A stretch of DNA of 64,000 bases from Eubacteriales bacterium (GTDB lineage Bacteria > Bacillota > Clostridia > Lachnospirales > Lachnospiraceae): contig JAUNPS010000021.1 in the NCBI GenBank assembly GCA_030536575.1, forward strand, positions 1-64,000, given 5' to 3'. A model generated the notes under the pieces. It was given only the letters and a program-made list of their open reading frames with translations, was not told where the DNA came from and searched no databases. The translations under genes and the position numbers were made by a program. Positions 54,117-63,895 of the stretch are shown piece after piece (positions within the stretch are counted from its first letter, which is position 1; each line of letters opens with the position of its first letter).

Positions 54117-55475
54117 GGGCGTCAGTTTTTTCTTAATAACTTCCACCGTATTCTTAAGTGTCTCGGACTGTGAGATCTCGTTTTCGATGGTTTTTACGCC
54201 ATGCAGGACGGTGGTATGGTCTTTCTTTCCCATATAGACGCCGATCTGCTTTAACGGGACTTCGGTCAGGTGCCGGCAGAGGTACATGGCGATCTGTCTT
54301 GGCCTTACGATTTCGGAGTTCCGCTTGCTGCCTTTGATGTCTGCCGGGGTAATGCCGAAGTGTTCGGCTACGGTTTCGATGATCAGATCCGGGGTTACTT
54401 CCCGTTTTTCGTCCGGGGAGATGATATCCTGGAGTTCTTCTTCGGCCATCTGGATGGTGATTTCCTTCTTTTCCAGGCGGCTGCAGGCGATCAGCTTGTT
54501 CAGGGCCCCTTCCAGTTCCCGGATGTTTGATTTAATATTGGTAGCAATGTATTTGATGACTTCGTCGTCGATGGAATAGCCGTCCAGTTCTTCTTTTTTG
54601 CGCAGGATGGCCATACGGGTTTCGTAATCCGGCGAGGAAATATCGGCGATTAAGCCCCATTCGAAACGGGAACGGAGGCGTCCTTCCAGGGTCTGCATTT
54701 CTTTAGGCGGTTTATCAGACGAAATGATGATCTGCTTTTTCGCGCCGTGGAGGTCGTTAAATGTATGGAAAAATTCTTCCTGGGTGGACTCTTTTCCGAT
54801 GATGAACTGGATATCGTCAATCAGAAGAACGTCGATATTCCGGTATTTTTCGCGGAATTTGCTCATGGCGGTATTGTTTCCGTTACGGATGGCTTCGATC
54901 AGCTCGTTGGTGAAGGATTCGCTGGTCACGTAAAGGACTTTGGCGTCCTGGTTCTTTTCCAGGATAAAATGTGCAATGGAATGCATCAGGTGGGTTTTTC
55001 CAAGTCCCACGTCCCCGTAGATAAACAGGGGGTTATAGGCTTCGCCGGGAGATTCGGCCACGGCGAGGGAAGCCGCATGGACCAACTGGTTATTGGGCCC
55101 TACGACGAAGGTATCAAAGGTATATTTGGGGTTTAAGTTCGCCTTTTCGATGCTGGCATTTAAGCCTGCGGGGGCGGCGGCCATCTTTTTTTCGCGCTGT
55201 TTGGCCTCTTCCGGCAGGATGAATTCGATATTGCAGTTAATGCCCGTGATTTCTGCAATGGCGACCTTAATCGGAAGGGTGTATTTTTTGCTGATGTAGT
55301 TTACGCCCATCTGCTCGGAGGGGACAAGAAGATAGAGGATGTTTCCGTCTTCCGTTTCATCGAAGCTGTGAACCTGAAGGGGTTTCAGCCAAGTGGTGAA
55401 GGATACATCCGTCAGTTCATGTTCTTCTTTCACAAGGGCGAGGATCTCTTCCCACTTTTGTATAATTGTTTCCAT
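54108..55475 (-). CDS. dnaA: Chromosomal replication initiator protein DnaA
   Basis: 455 residues. Domain I (1-90), a short linker, the AAA+ domain with Walker A GDVGLGKTH, Walker B VLLIDDIQF, sensor GRLRSRFEWG, and the C-terminal helix-turn-helix domain IV with DHTTVLHGVKTI that reads DnaA boxes. AAGGAG lies before the ATG. DnaA boxes on both sides imply origin function and autoregulation. Confidence 0.98.
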   Translation of the reverse strand: METIIQKWEEILALVKEEHELTDVSFTTWLKPLQVHSFDETEDGNILYLLVPSEQMGVNYISKKYTLPIKVAIAEITGINCNIEFILPEEAKQREKKMAAAPAGLNASIEKANLNPKYTFDTFVVGPNNQLVHAASLAVAESPGEAYNPLFIYGDVGLGKTHLMHSIAHFILEKNQDAKVLYVTSESFTNELIEAIRNGNNTAMSKFREKYRNIDVLLIDDIQFIIGKESTQEEFFHTFNDLHGAKKQIIISSDKPPKEMQTLEGRLRSRFEWGLIADISSPDYETRMAILRKKEELDGYSIDDEVIKYIATNIKSNIRELEGALNKLIACSRLEKKEITIQMAEEELQDIISPDEKREVTPDLIIETVAEHFGITPADIKGSKRNSEIVRPRQIAMYLCRHLTEVPLKQIGVYMGKKDHTTVLHGVKTIENEISQSETLKNTVEVIKKKLTPGG

Positions 55476-55565
55476 TGAACGAACTCCTTACTTTTTACAT
55501 ACAAAATAATGATTGCAGTATTTTCTTACATACAACCATCTTGTAAAGCCAATTTTCCTACAATA

Positions 55566-55594
55566 ATATTAAACCAAAAATTCCGATTACGCAA
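55566..55594 (-). promoter_or_regulatory. Promoter of dnaA
   Basis: Minus strand: TTGCGT (55594-55589), 17-bp spacer, TAATAT (55571-55566), about 90 bp before the dnaA ATG. The nearest consensus DnaA box (55613) lies 19 bp upstream of the -35, allowing autoregulation. Confidence 0.6.
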
Positions 55595-55612
55595 TGCCAA
55601 ATTTCGGTTTTA

Positions 55613-55937
55613 TGTGGATAAATCCTTGTCCACAGCCTTTTTTTGCCTCTGTGTATAACGAAAACCACAGTATCAACACCCGAAAAAGCCAGGAAAATCA
55701 AGGAATTTTGCAACCAGCCCATCCCTTTTACACAAGATATCCAGGAATTATCCACAAGTTATCCCCAAAATGTGGATAACTTTGTGAACAGTGTGAAAAA
55801 CAGGCCTTTTTCGGTGGATTTTCTGGTGAATATAGCGGAATGACATGAAAAAAACCTTTGTTTTCCGGGATTTCTTATGTGGATGAAAAGGCTGTGGACA
55901 AGTGTGGATAAAGTTGTGGACGGAACACTTATCCACA
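55613..55937. other. Origin of replication (oriC), DnaA boxes upstream of dnaA
   Basis: The 697-bp spacer between dnaA and rpmH holds no gene. Consensus DnaA boxes (TTATCCACA or its complement) are at 55613-55621, 55748-55756, 55771-55779, 55903-55911 and 55929-55937. One-mismatch boxes are at 55626, 55650, 55759, 55878 and 55893. Two tight groups stand out: 55748-55779 and 55878-55937. With the cluster between dnaA and dnaN this makes a bipartite origin of Firmicutes type. Confidence 0.9.
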
Positions 55938-55989
55938 GATGGATGTTGATTTCGGCGCAGGAAATCCACAGGGAGGGAATTTTTCATTC

Positions 55990-56040
55990 CGAAAGGAAAG
56001 AACATAAAAAAATTTTGGAAATTTTCGAAAAAAATAAAAC
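55990..56040. other. AT-rich stretch beside the DnaA boxes
   Basis: About 50 bp of almost only A and T (AAAAAAATTTT, AAATTTTCGAAAAAAATAAAA) next to the upstream DnaA-box group. It could be an unwinding element or an UP element for the rpmH promoter directly after it. In B. subtilis the unwinding site is on the dnaN side, so this role is uncertain. Confidence 0.35.
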
Positions 56041-56046
56041 CTGTGC

Positions 56047-56075
56047 TTGACTTTAAAGACCTTACCTAATATAAT
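56047..56075 (+). promoter_or_regulatory. Promoter of rpmH-rnpA
   Basis: TTGACT (56047-56052), 17-bp spacer, TATAAT (56070-56075), preceded by A-rich DNA that may act as an UP element. The rpmH ATG is about 98 bp downstream. Confidence 0.85.
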
Positions 56076-56172
56076 TGAAATGATGTTTTTAAGCGTTATG
56101 TTCGCTAGTTAATTATAGTACCACTTGATATAGATTGCATAGAAGGTGGGCAGCAAAGGAGGTGCCGGAAAC

Positions 56173-56307
56173 ATGAAAATGACATTTCAGCCGAAAAAAA
56201 GATCCAGAGCAAAAGTTCACGGATTCAGAGCCAGAATGAGCACAGCAAGCGGAAGAAAAGTTCTCGCTGCCAGAAGAGCAAAAGGAAGAAAAGTATTATC
56301 AGCATAG
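56173..56307 (+). CDS. rpmH: 50S ribosomal protein L34
   Basis: 44 residues: [18 protein letters not shown] start, [12 protein letters not shown] and [11 protein letters not shown] end. This is the complete L34 signature, very rich in Arg and Lys. AAAGGAGG lies 9 bp before the ATG. It is first in the rpmH-rnpA-yidD-yidC-jag string transcribed away from dnaA. Confidence 0.97.
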   Translation: MKMTFQPKKRSRAKVHGFRARMSTASGRKVLAARRAKGRKVLSA

Positions 56308-56370
56308 GCCGCAGATTTGTGGCCTTTTCTTCTCTTTGTCGATGTAACCGAATTTGAATAGGAATCTCTT

Positions 56371-56739
56371 ATGAAATTTTCAGAATCCTTAAAAAAGAAC
56401 AGAGATTTTCAGACCGTATACAAAAACGGAACTTCAAAGGCAAACCGGTATCTTGTCATGTACGTCAAAAAGAACGGGACGGACCGAAACCGGATCGGCA
56501 TTTCCGTCAGCAAGAAGGTAGGGAACAGCGTCGTAAGGCACACCCTGACCCGCCTGATCCGTGAAAGCTACCGTTTAAATGAAGGAACGTTTCTTCCAGG
56601 TTATGATTTTGTAGTGATTGCCAGAGGTACGGCGAAAGGGAAGCGCTACGCGGAGATCGAAAGCGCGCTCCTGCATCTGGCCAGGCTTCATGGCATAATG
56701 GTAGATGAACATGAAAAAGATCTTAATCGCGTTGATTAA
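56371..56739 (+). CDS. rnpA: Ribonuclease P protein component
   Basis: 122 residues. The basic core [16 protein letters not shown] followed by [12 protein letters not shown] corresponds to the RNR motif region; the usual RNRxKR is here RHTLTR, a variation. It binds the RNase P RNA and helps 5' maturation of tRNAs. Its 3' end overlaps yidD by 35 bp in another frame, a common arrangement. Confidence 0.95.
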   Translation: MKFSESLKKNRDFQTVYKNGTSKANRYLVMYVKKNGTDRNRIGISVSKKVGNSVVRHTLTRLIRESYRLNEGTFLPGYDFVVIARGTAKGKRYAEIESALLHLARLHGIMVDEHEKDLNRVD

Positions 56740-56920
56740 ATTTTATAAAAAATATCTGTCTCCATTAAAAAGTACGAAATGTCCCTATATTCCAAGCTGT
56801 TCGCAGTACGGTCTGGAGGCTATCGAAAAGTACGGAGCATTAAAGGGGACTATTTTGGCGTGCTGGAGAATCCTCCGGTGCAATCCATTTTCAAAGGGCG
56901 GATATGATCCGGTTCCCTGA
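56705..56920 (+). CDS. yidD: Membrane protein insertion efficiency factor YidD
   Basis: 71 residues: [16 protein letters not shown] amphipathic N terminus, [15 protein letters not shown] and [14 protein letters not shown], all family-defining. It sits at the membrane with YidC and aids insertion. Start ATG at 56705 or 56711; both lie inside rnpA. Confidence 0.95.
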   Translation: MNMKKILIALIKFYKKYLSPLKSTKCPYIPSCSQYGLEAIEKYGALKGTILACWRILRCNPFSKGGYDPVP

Positions 56921-56968
56921 AAAAGAACTACGGAGCCGTAAGAAAGCTACGGTATTTAGGAGGAAATT

Positions 56969-58237
56969 ATGTTATTAACGAAGAGCAACACCTTTATCAT
57001 TGGCCCGGTTGCGACACTTCTCGGCATCATCATGAATGCCATCTTCATGTTCTGCAGCGGTGTATTTGGTATCCAAAACATTGGCCTTTGTATTATTCTG
57101 TTTACGATCGTTATCTATGCCCTGATGGTGCCGATGACCATCAAACAGCAGAAGTTTTCAAAACTGTCCGCCTACATGAATCCGGAAATCCAGCGGATTC
57201 AGAAGAAATATAATGGAAAACAGGATCAGGCTTCCATGATGAAAATGAACGAGGAAACCAAAGCCGTTTACGCGAAATACGGCGTTTCCCCCACCGGAAG
57301 CTGCCTCCCGATGCTGATCCAGTTCCCGATCCTGTTCGCCCTGTACCGCGTCATCTGGAATGTGCCCGCCTACGTAGACGGCGTAAAAGATGCCATGATG
57401 GGCCTGGTAAACCAGATCCTGGCCTTCGACGGCGCACAGGAGCTGCTGACCGACCTGGCTACCCAGAACCAGGTAAATTTCGAAAAACTGGGCTTTAACG
57501 CGAACAGCATTGTCGACACCCTTTATAAATTAAAACCGGCCGACTGGACAACCTTAAACGACCTGTTTCCGTCCCTGACGGACAGTATCCAGAGTACCCA
57601 GGAAACCCTGGACCGCATGAACTATTTCCTGGGACTGAATATTTCCGATACGCCGCTGAACATCATGATGACCGCCTTTAACGAGAAAAGCTGGCTTCTC
57701 GTCATCGGCGCCCTGATGATCCCGCTCCTGGCCGGTCTGACCCAGTGGCTGAATACGAAGCTGATGCCCCAGCAGGAAACCAGCAGTAACGATAACAGCA
57801 CCATGACCAGCTCCCTGAAAATGATGAACAACATCATGCCGATCATGTCCATCGTCTTCTGCTTCACCCTGCCGACCGGTCTTGGTATCTACTGGATCGC
57901 CAGCGCCGTTGTCCGCAGCATCGTACAGATCATCACGAACAAGAGCATGGACAACATGGATATTGAAGCCCTGGTTGAGAAGAATCTGGAAAAAGAAAAT
58001 CAGAAGCGTGCGAAACAGGGACTGCCCCCGCAGAAAGTCTCCGCCCAGGAGAAGGCCAGAATGACCGTAAAAGAGCCGGAAGATCCGGAGAAAAAGCAGA
58101 TTGCGGACGAAGCGCGAAAGAAGAAGATTCAGGATTCCACCGAATACTATCAGAAGCATAGCGAGGCGAAGCCTGGAAGTATTGCAGCCAAAGCCAGAAT
58201 GGTCGAGCAGTACAATGAGAAGAACAAAAAGAAATAG
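56969..58237 (+). CDS. yidC: Membrane protein insertase YidC/OxaA
   Basis: 422 residues. Five membrane segments: near 10-40, 55-75 (with the functional loop MVPMTIKQQKFSKLSAYM), 115-130, 230-250 and 295-315. MNPEIQRIQKKY and PMLIQFPILFALYR are conserved. The hydrophilic tail (from about 335) is Lys/Glu-rich. No lipobox is evident, unlike SpoIIIJ. It inserts proteins with or without Sec. AGGAGG precedes the ATG. Confidence 0.96.
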   Translation: MLLTKSNTFIIGPVATLLGIIMNAIFMFCSGVFGIQNIGLCIILFTIVIYALMVPMTIKQQKFSKLSAYMNPEIQRIQKKYNGKQDQASMMKMNEETKAVYAKYGVSPTGSCLPMLIQFPILFALYRVIWNVPAYVDGVKDAMMGLVNQILAFDGAQELLTDLATQNQVNFEKLGFNANSIVDTLYKLKPADWTTLNDLFPSLTDSIQSTQETLDRMNYFLGLNISDTPLNIMMTAFNEKSWLLVIGALMIPLLAGLTQWLNTKLMPQQETSSNDNSTMTSSLKMMNNIMPIMSIVFCFTLPTGLGIYWIASAVVRSIVQIITNKSMDNMDIEALVEKNLEKENQKRAKQGLPPQKVSAQEKARMTVKEPEDPEKKQIADEARKKKIQDSTEYYQKHSEAKPGSIAAKARMVEQYNEKNKKK

Positions 58238-58249
58238 GAGGGTTTGATT

Positions 58250-59236
58250 ATGGAATACATCAGAGTTTCAGCCAAAACGGTATCCGACGCGATTATCGAA
58301 GCAGCAATCCAGTTGGGAACCAGCAGCGATAACATCGAATATGAAGTTCTGGAAACCGGAAGTTCAGGCTTTTTCGGCTTTGGCAGCAAGCCGGCCGTCA
58401 TCCGTGCCAGAAGAAAAGAACCGGCGGCTGAAGAGCTTTTTGAGGAAGAGATCAAAAAAGAAATCAAAGAACCCATCAACGTAAAACCATACCGGGAAAG
58501 CAGAGCCTTCCGGGAACGCTCCCGCGAGAAAAACAGAGACTATAACCGGGATTACCAGAAAGAGTCCAAAGCGCCGGCAAAAGAACCGGAGAAAAAGGAA
58601 AAAGAAGTCCGGGAATTCAAAGAATCTAAGGAAGTAAAAGAAGTTAAAGAAGTAAAAGAAATCAAAGAGCCGAAAGAAACGAAAGAAGTCAAAGAAGTCC
58701 GGGAAAACCGGGAGCCGGAAACCAGAAAACCGGCGGCGCCCAAGCCTCCGGTAAATAAAGAAGAGGCCATTGCCCGCGCAGAAGACTTCCTTGGAAAAAC
58801 CCTGAAAGCCATGAATATGAACGTGAAGATCACCTGCACGTTTGACGACGACGATACCCTGAACATTGATCTCGACGGAGAAGATATGGGTATCCTGATC
58901 GGCAAGAGAGGGCAGACCCTGGATTCGATCCAGTATCTGACCAGCCTGGTCGTAAACAAAGGAAAGGCTTCCTATGTGCGCGTAAAGGTAGATACGGAAG
59001 ACTACCGCAGACGCAGAAAAGAAACGCTGGAAAACCTGGCCAGAAACGTTGCGGCAAAAGTACGCAGAACCAGAAAGACCGTTTTCCTGGAGCCCATGAA
59101 CCCCTACGAGCGGAGGATCATTCATTCCGCCCTTCAGGGAAATCCTTACGTATCGACTCACAGCGAAGGGGAAGAACCTTATCGGAAAGTAGTAGTTACC
59201 TTAAAGAAACAGCAGGACAGAGAACAGCGCTATTAA
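58250..59236 (+). CDS. jag: RNA-binding protein Jag (Jag-N, KH and R3H domains)
   Basis: About 328 residues. Jag-N domain (1-50, with SSGFFGFGSKPAVI), a long charged linker (about 50-175) with repeated KEVKEV and KEIKEP units, then KH (GILIGKRGQTLD with the GKRG loop) and R3H (ending ERRIIHSAL, the Arg-x3-His). Known Jag/KhpB proteins bind RNA with KhpA and affect cell elongation. Start ATG at 58250 follows GGAGGG; an earlier TTG at 58244 is rejected. Confidence 0.94.
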   Translation: MEYIRVSAKTVSDAIIEAAIQLGTSSDNIEYEVLETGSSGFFGFGSKPAVIRARRKEPAAEELFEEEIKKEIKEPINVKPYRESRAFRERSREKNRDYNRDYQKESKAPAKEPEKKEKEVREFKESKEVKEVKEVKEIKEPKETKEVKEVRENREPETRKPAAPKPPVNKEEAIARAEDFLGKTLKAMNMNVKITCTFDDDDTLNIDLDGEDMGILIGKRGQTLDSIQYLTSLVVNKGKASYVRVKVDTEDYRRRRKETLENLARNVAAKVRRTRKTVFLEPMNPYERRIIHSALQGNPYVSTHSEGEEPYRKVVVTLKKQQDREQRY

Positions 59237-59357
59237 ACCGTTTTGGAAACGAGAAAGCCGCCAAAAGCTCCATACGCGTATGGATGATTTGGTCTGCGCT
59301 TCGGGTTGCGCGAAATGTGCGTCGCTGGCGCACAGAGTTGTTGTTCACGTAAAATAG

Positions 59358-59412
59358 AAAAGGCCGCTGCAGGCAGCCGCGAATTTTCGCAGCGTCCTGT
59401 GGGGCCTTTTTT
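59358..59412 (+). terminator. Terminator or attenuator before mnmE
   Basis: AAAAGGCC (59358-59365) pairs with GGCCTTTTTT (59403-59412) around a GC-rich inner region with its own CTGCAGG and GCTGC/GCAGC pairings. It follows jag by 120 bp and precedes the mnmE ribosome site by only a few bases, so it could end the jag transcript or regulate mnmE. The spacer also holds a perfect palindrome CCATACGCGTATGG (59270-59283). Confidence 0.7.
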
Positions 59413-59428
59413 CGACAGGGGAAAAGAC

Positions 59429-60817
59429 ATGAAAAAAGACACCATTGCAGCCATTTCCACAGCCGTCAGCGAATCCGGGATCGGCATCATCCGGATCAGC
59501 GGCGAAGAAGCCTTTGCCGTCGCCGACCGGGTTTACCGCAGTCCGGGGAAGAAAAAAAGCCTCTCCGAACAGCCTACCCACACAATCCACTACGGCTATA
59601 TTTACGATGGGGATAAGTTCGTCGATGAGGTACTGGTAATGTTGATGAGAGGTCCCCGAAGCTTCACCGCGGAAGATACGGTAGAGATCAATTGTCACGG
59701 CGGCGTGTATGCCATGAAGCAGGTGCTGGAAACCGTCGTCAAACACGGCGCAAGGCCTGCGGAACCGGGAGAATTTACGAAACGTGCCTTTTTAAACGGG
59801 CGTATCGACCTGTCCAGGGCCGAAGCGGTCATTGACGTGATACAGGCCAAGAATGAATATGCGCTAAAGAGCGCATTGGGCCAGTTACGCGGGGCAGTTC
59901 AGAAAAAAATCCGCGGCATCCGGGAAGAAATTCTGTATCAGATTGCGTTTATCGAATCGGCGCTGGACGATCCGGAGCACATCAGCCTGGAGGGCTATCC
60001 GGAGCAGTTGGAGGAGAAGAATCAGGGCTGGCTTCAGGAAATCGAAAAGCTGATCGCGAGTTCCGAGAACGGTAAAATCATGACCGAGGGCATTAAAACC
60101 GTGATCGTCGGGAAGCCGAACGCCGGAAAATCGTCCCTTTTGAATCTCCTTTCCGGAGAAGAGCGGGCCATTGTGACCGAAATCGCAGGAACGACCAGAG
60201 ACATTCTGGAAGAGACGGTGAATATCCACGGAATCACGCTGCGGCTCATTGATACGGCAGGAATCCGCAATACCGAGGACGTGGTGGAGCGCATCGGCGT
60301 TTCCCGTGCCAGAGAGTATGCGGAGGATGCGGATTTGCTCCTGTATGTGGTGGATTCTTCCACGCCTTTGGATGAAAATGACGAAGAGATCATGGAGCTT
60401 CTGAAGGGGAAGAAAGCCGTTCTCTTATTGAATAAATCCGACCTGAAACCGGTGACGACCGAAGAAATGCTGGAAAGCAGGCTGGGGGCGCTGGATGTCC
60501 AGAGAATCATTCCGGTTTCGGCGAAAGAGCAGACCGGGATCGAAGAATTGGAACAGGCTTTAAAAGACCTGTTTTTCGAAGGGAAGCTTTCCTTTAACGA
60601 TGAAATTTACATTACGAACATGCGCCAAAAGGCAGACCTGATGAGTGCGAGGGACAGCCTGCGGCAGGTGCAGGAGAGCCTGGACATGCAGATGCCGGAA
60701 GATTTTTACTCCATTGACCTGATGAACGCCTATGAAGCCTTAGGGGAAATTTTGGGGGAATCCGTCGGCGAAGACCTGGTAAACGAGATTTTCAGTAAGT
60801 TTTGCATGGGAAAATAA
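59429..60817 (+). CDS. mnmE: tRNA uridine-5-carboxymethylaminomethyl modification GTPase MnmE
   Basis: 462 residues. N-terminal tetrahydrofolate-binding domain ([21 protein letters not shown] area), a helical domain, and an inserted G domain with GKPNAGKSS (G1), TTRD switch, DTAGIR (G3) and NKSD (G4). The C-terminal box is CMGK, a form of the CxGK motif with the conserved Cys. With MnmG it modifies U34 of several tRNAs. ATG at 59429 is the family start, with AGGGG upstream. Confidence 0.97.
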   Translation: MKKDTIAAISTAVSESGIGIIRISGEEAFAVADRVYRSPGKKKSLSEQPTHTIHYGYIYDGDKFVDEVLVMLMRGPRSFTAEDTVEINCHGGVYAMKQVLETVVKHGARPAEPGEFTKRAFLNGRIDLSRAEAVIDVIQAKNEYALKSALGQLRGAVQKKIRGIREEILYQIAFIESALDDPEHISLEGYPEQLEEKNQGWLQEIEKLIASSENGKIMTEGIKTVIVGKPNAGKSSLLNLLSGEERAIVTEIAGTTRDILEETVNIHGITLRLIDTAGIRNTEDVVERIGVSRAREYAEDADLLLYVVDSSTPLDENDEEIMELLKGKKAVLLLNKSDLKPVTTEEMLESRLGALDVQRIIPVSAKEQTGIEELEQALKDLFFEGKLSFNDEIYITNMRQKADLMSARDSLRQVQESLDMQMPEDFYSIDLMNAYEALGEILGESVGEDLVNEIFSKFCMGK

Positions 60818-60843
60818 ACCGTGACAGAAATCGAGGAAGACAG

Positions 60844-62736
60844 ATGAAGACAGTAGAAGAATTTGTAGATGTAGTCGTGGTAGGAGCCGGGCATGCGGGA
60901 TGTGAGGCGGCCCTTGCCTGCGCCAGGCTTGGATTGGAAACCGTGATTTTTACGGTCAGTGTGGACAGCATTGCCCTGATGCCCTGTAATCCGAACGTGG
61001 GCGGAAGCTCGAAAGGCCACCTGGTACGGGAAGTGGACGCTCTGGGCGGCGAGATGGGGAAGAATATCGACAAGACCTTTATTCAGTCGAAAATGCTGAA
61101 CCAGTCTAAAGGCCCGGCAGTGCATTCCCTGCGGGCACAGGCGGATAAGGCGGAATATTCCAGAAGCATGCGGAAAGTCCTGGAGAATACCGAACATTTG
61201 TATATTAAACAGGCGGAAGTTGCGGAAATTCTTACCGAGGAGAAACGGATTACGGGCGTAAAGACCTGTTCCGGCGCCATCTATCATTGTAAGGCATGTG
61301 TTTTATGTACCGGAACGTACTTAAAAGCGCGGTGCATTTACGGCGATGTAAGCACCTATACGGGGCCAAACGGCCTTCAGGCGGCCAATCACCTGACCGA
61401 TTCCCTGAAAGCCCATGGAATCGAAATGTACCGCTTTAAAACGGGTACGCCGGCCCGTGTGGACAGGCGCTCCATTGATTTTTCGAAGATGGAAGAGCAG
61501 CTTGGGGATGAACGGGTTGTGCCGTTTTCCTTTACGACGAATCCGGAGGATGTGCAGATTGAGCAGGCGTCCTGCTGGCTGACTTATACGAACGAGAAAA
61601 CCCATGAAATTATTCGGGCGAATCTGGATCGGTCGCCGTTGTTTTCCGGGGCGATCGAGGGGACGGGGCCAAGGTATTGTCCGTCTATCGAAGACAAAGT
61701 AGTGAAGTTTGCGGATAAGAACCGGCATCAGGTGTTCCTGGAGCCGGAGGGGCTGCATACGAATGAAATGTATGTGGGCGGAATGTCCAGTTCCTTGCCG
61801 GAGGACGTCCAGTATGCGATGTATCACAGTGTAGCGGGTATGGAAAACGTTAAAATTGTCCGGAATGCCTATGCCATTGAGTACGACTGCATTAATCCAA
61901 GACAGCTTGACGCATCCCTGGAATTCAAGAAAATTAAGGGGCTTTTCAGCGGCGGGCAGTTTAACGGAAGTTCCGGCTATGAGGAGGCGGCGGCGCAGGG
62001 CCTGATTGCGGGTATTAATGCGGCGATGGAGATTCTGGGAAGGGAACCGCTGATTCTGGATCGGTCGGAGGCATATATCGGCGTTCTGATCGACGATCTT
62101 GTGACGAAAGAGAATAAAGAACCTTACCGGATGATGACGTCCAGAGCGGAATACCGGCTGCTTTTGCGCCAGGACAATGCAGATTTGCGTTTGACAAAAA
62201 AAGGATACGAGGTTGGGCTGATTTCCGAAGAGCGCTACCAGGGGCTTTTAAAGAAAGAACGGCAGATTGAGGAAGAAATTCAGAGAGTCTGGCACACGAA
62301 TCTGGGCGGGACGCCGCAGGTTCAGGCATTTTTGGAGGCGCATGAGAGTACGGCGCTGAAGTCCGGGACGACTCTTGGGGAGCTGATCCGCAGGCCGGAA
62401 CTGAGCTATGAGATGCTGGCGGAAATCGATCCGGAGCGGCCCGCATTGCCCGCGGATGTTCAGGAACAGGTAAACATTAACATCAAATATCAGGGCTATA
62501 TTGAGCGGCAGATGAAGCAGGTGGAGCAGTTTAAAAAGCTGGAGTCGAAAAAAATTCCGAAGGATTTGGATTACGATGACGTGTACAGCCTCCGCATCGA
62601 GGCAAAGCAGAAGCTGAAGGCATATGAACCGGCATCCATCGGGCAGGCGTCCCGGATCGCGGGTGTGTCTCCGGCGGACATTTCGGTGCTGTTGGTTTAT
62701 CTGGAGCAGTATGGGAAGACGGGAAGGGCGAAGTGA
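60844..62736 (+). CDS. mnmG: tRNA uridine-5-carboxymethylaminomethyl modification enzyme MnmG (GidA)
   Basis: 630 residues. FAD-binding Rossmann motif [14 protein letters not shown] at the N terminus, the GidA signature [17 protein letters not shown] and, later, [16 protein letters not shown]. MnmG partners MnmE in U34 modification. Start ATG at 60844 follows GAGGAAG. 26 bp after mnmE; its stop overlaps the rsmG start. Confidence 0.97.
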   Translation: MKTVEEFVDVVVVGAGHAGCEAALACARLGLETVIFTVSVDSIALMPCNPNVGGSSKGHLVREVDALGGEMGKNIDKTFIQSKMLNQSKGPAVHSLRAQADKAEYSRSMRKVLENTEHLYIKQAEVAEILTEEKRITGVKTCSGAIYHCKACVLCTGTYLKARCIYGDVSTYTGPNGLQAANHLTDSLKAHGIEMYRFKTGTPARVDRRSIDFSKMEEQLGDERVVPFSFTTNPEDVQIEQASCWLTYTNEKTHEIIRANLDRSPLFSGAIEGTGPRYCPSIEDKVVKFADKNRHQVFLEPEGLHTNEMYVGGMSSSLPEDVQYAMYHSVAGMENVKIVRNAYAIEYDCINPRQLDASLEFKKIKGLFSGGQFNGSSGYEEAAAQGLIAGINAAMEILGREPLILDRSEAYIGVLIDDLVTKENKEPYRMMTSRAEYRLLLRQDNADLRLTKKGYEVGLISEERYQGLLKKERQIEEEIQRVWHTNLGGTPQVQAFLEAHESTALKSGTTLGELIRRPELSYEMLAEIDPERPALPADVQEQVNINIKYQGYIERQMKQVEQFKKLESKKIPKDLDYDDVYSLRIEAKQKLKAYEPASIGQASRIAGVSPADISVLLVYLEQYGKTGRAK

Positions 62737-63467
62737 TGGGAGAAGCGATGGAGAACGATCGGGTGTTGGTTGAGGGCTGTGCGCAGCTTGGGATTGCGCT
62801 TCAGGAGGAGCAGGTGCGGCAGTTCCGGCAGTATTATGACTTGCTTATCGAGTGGAATTCGGTGATGAATCTGACGGCGATTACGGCGTTTGACGAGGTG
62901 ATGCAGAAACATTTCGTGGACAGTCTGGCGCTGGTGAAGGGTGTTTCTGTGGAGGAATCCTGGCGGGTGCTGGATGTGGGAACCGGGGCCGGATTTCCGG
63001 GAATTCCGCTGAAAATTGCCTTTCCGGGGCTGGAAGTTGTGCTGCTGGATTCGCTGAATAAGCGGGTGAAATTTCTGAATGAGGTGATTGGAAAGCTGGG
63101 GCTTACGGGGATTTCGGCGGTGCATGCGCGGGCGGAGGAGCTGGCGAGGAAGCCGGAGTACCGGGAAGGGTTTGATCTGGTGGTGTCCAGGGCGGTGGCG
63201 AATCTGGCGTCGCTGGCGGAGTATTGCCTGCCTTATGTGAAGGTTGGAGGGCTGTTTGTTTCCTATAAGTCGGGAAGTGTGGCGGAGGAAGCGAAGGATG
63301 CGCAGAAGGCGATTGAGACGCTTGGGGGCGTGCAGAAGGATTTGGTGAGGTTTTCGCTGCCGGGAAGTGAGATTGAGCGGTCTTTGGTGGTGATTGGGAA
63401 GGAGAAGGGGACGCCGAAGCGGTTTCCGAGGAGGCCGGGCGTGCCGGGGAAGGAACCGATTCGGTGA
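62736..63467 (+). CDS. rsmG: 16S rRNA (guanine-N7) methyltransferase RsmG (GidB)
   Basis: About 243 residues. SAM-binding motif LDVGTGAGFPGIPLKI, the MNLTAI stretch and SRAVANLASLAEY are all RsmG marks. It methylates G527 of 16S rRNA. ATG at 62736 shares a base with the mnmG stop; GTG at 62733 and ATG at 62748 (with GGGAG) are alternatives. The coding strand becomes C-poor from here on. Confidence 0.95.
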   Translation: MGEAMENDRVLVEGCAQLGIALQEEQVRQFRQYYDLLIEWNSVMNLTAITAFDEVMQKHFVDSLALVKGVSVEESWRVLDVGTGAGFPGIPLKIAFPGLEVVLLDSLNKRVKFLNEVIGKLGLTGISAVHARAEELARKPEYREGFDLVVSRAVANLASLAEYCLPYVKVGGLFVSYKSGSVAEEAKDAQKAIETLGGVQKDLVRFSLPGSEIERSLVVIGKEKGTPKRFPRRPGVPGKEPIR

Positions 63468-63473
63468 GATGGT

Positions 63474-63839
63474 ATGAAGCTGAAGAATGTGTTGATTGTT
63501 GTGAAGGATATTGAGAGGGCTAAGCGGTTTTATCAGGAGCTGTTTGGGCTTGCGGTGATCCGGGATTTTGGGAGCAATGTGATTCTGACGGAGGGGCTTG
63601 TGCTTCAGGAGGCGGAGAGCTGGAAGGGAGTTTTGGGGAGAGAGGTTGTTGCGGAGAATCATGCGAGTGAGTTGTATTTTGAGGAGAGGGATATTGAGGG
63701 ATTTGTGCGGAAGCTGGAGGAGTTGTATCCGGAGACGAGGTATGTGAATCGGTTGATGAGGCATAGTTGGGGGCAGAGGGTTGTGAGGTTTTATGATTTG
63801 GATGGGAATTTGATTGAGGTGGGGACGCCGGGGGAGTAG
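63474..63839 (+). CDS. VOC (glyoxalase/bleomycin-resistance) family protein
   Basis: 121 residues with the paired beta-alpha-beta-beta-beta modules of the vicinal-oxygen-chelate fold: NVLIVVKDIERAKRFYQELFGL at the start of module one (in short KDIERAKRFY) and RVVRFYDLDGNLIEVG at the end of module two. Metal ligand candidates include Glu in SELYF and the final IEVG Glu. No substrate can be named. It follows rsmG by 6 bp and ends the mnmE-mnmG-rsmG run. Its codons are nearly free of C in third position. Confidence 0.85.
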   Translation: MKLKNVLIVVKDIERAKRFYQELFGLAVIRDFGSNVILTEGLVLQEAESWKGVLGREVVAENHASELYFEERDIEGFVRKLEELYPETRYVNRLMRHSWGQRVVRFYDLDGNLIEVGTPGE

Positions 63840-63895
63840 GGGGAGTTATGGCGTTCCGACAGGCTGATATCTGGCATTGATGTGGATTTTGGCTG

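Noticed and set aside
59237-59428. A riboswitch before mnmE
   Set aside because: Only a terminator-like stem and a short palindrome are seen; no known aptamer pattern was recognised.
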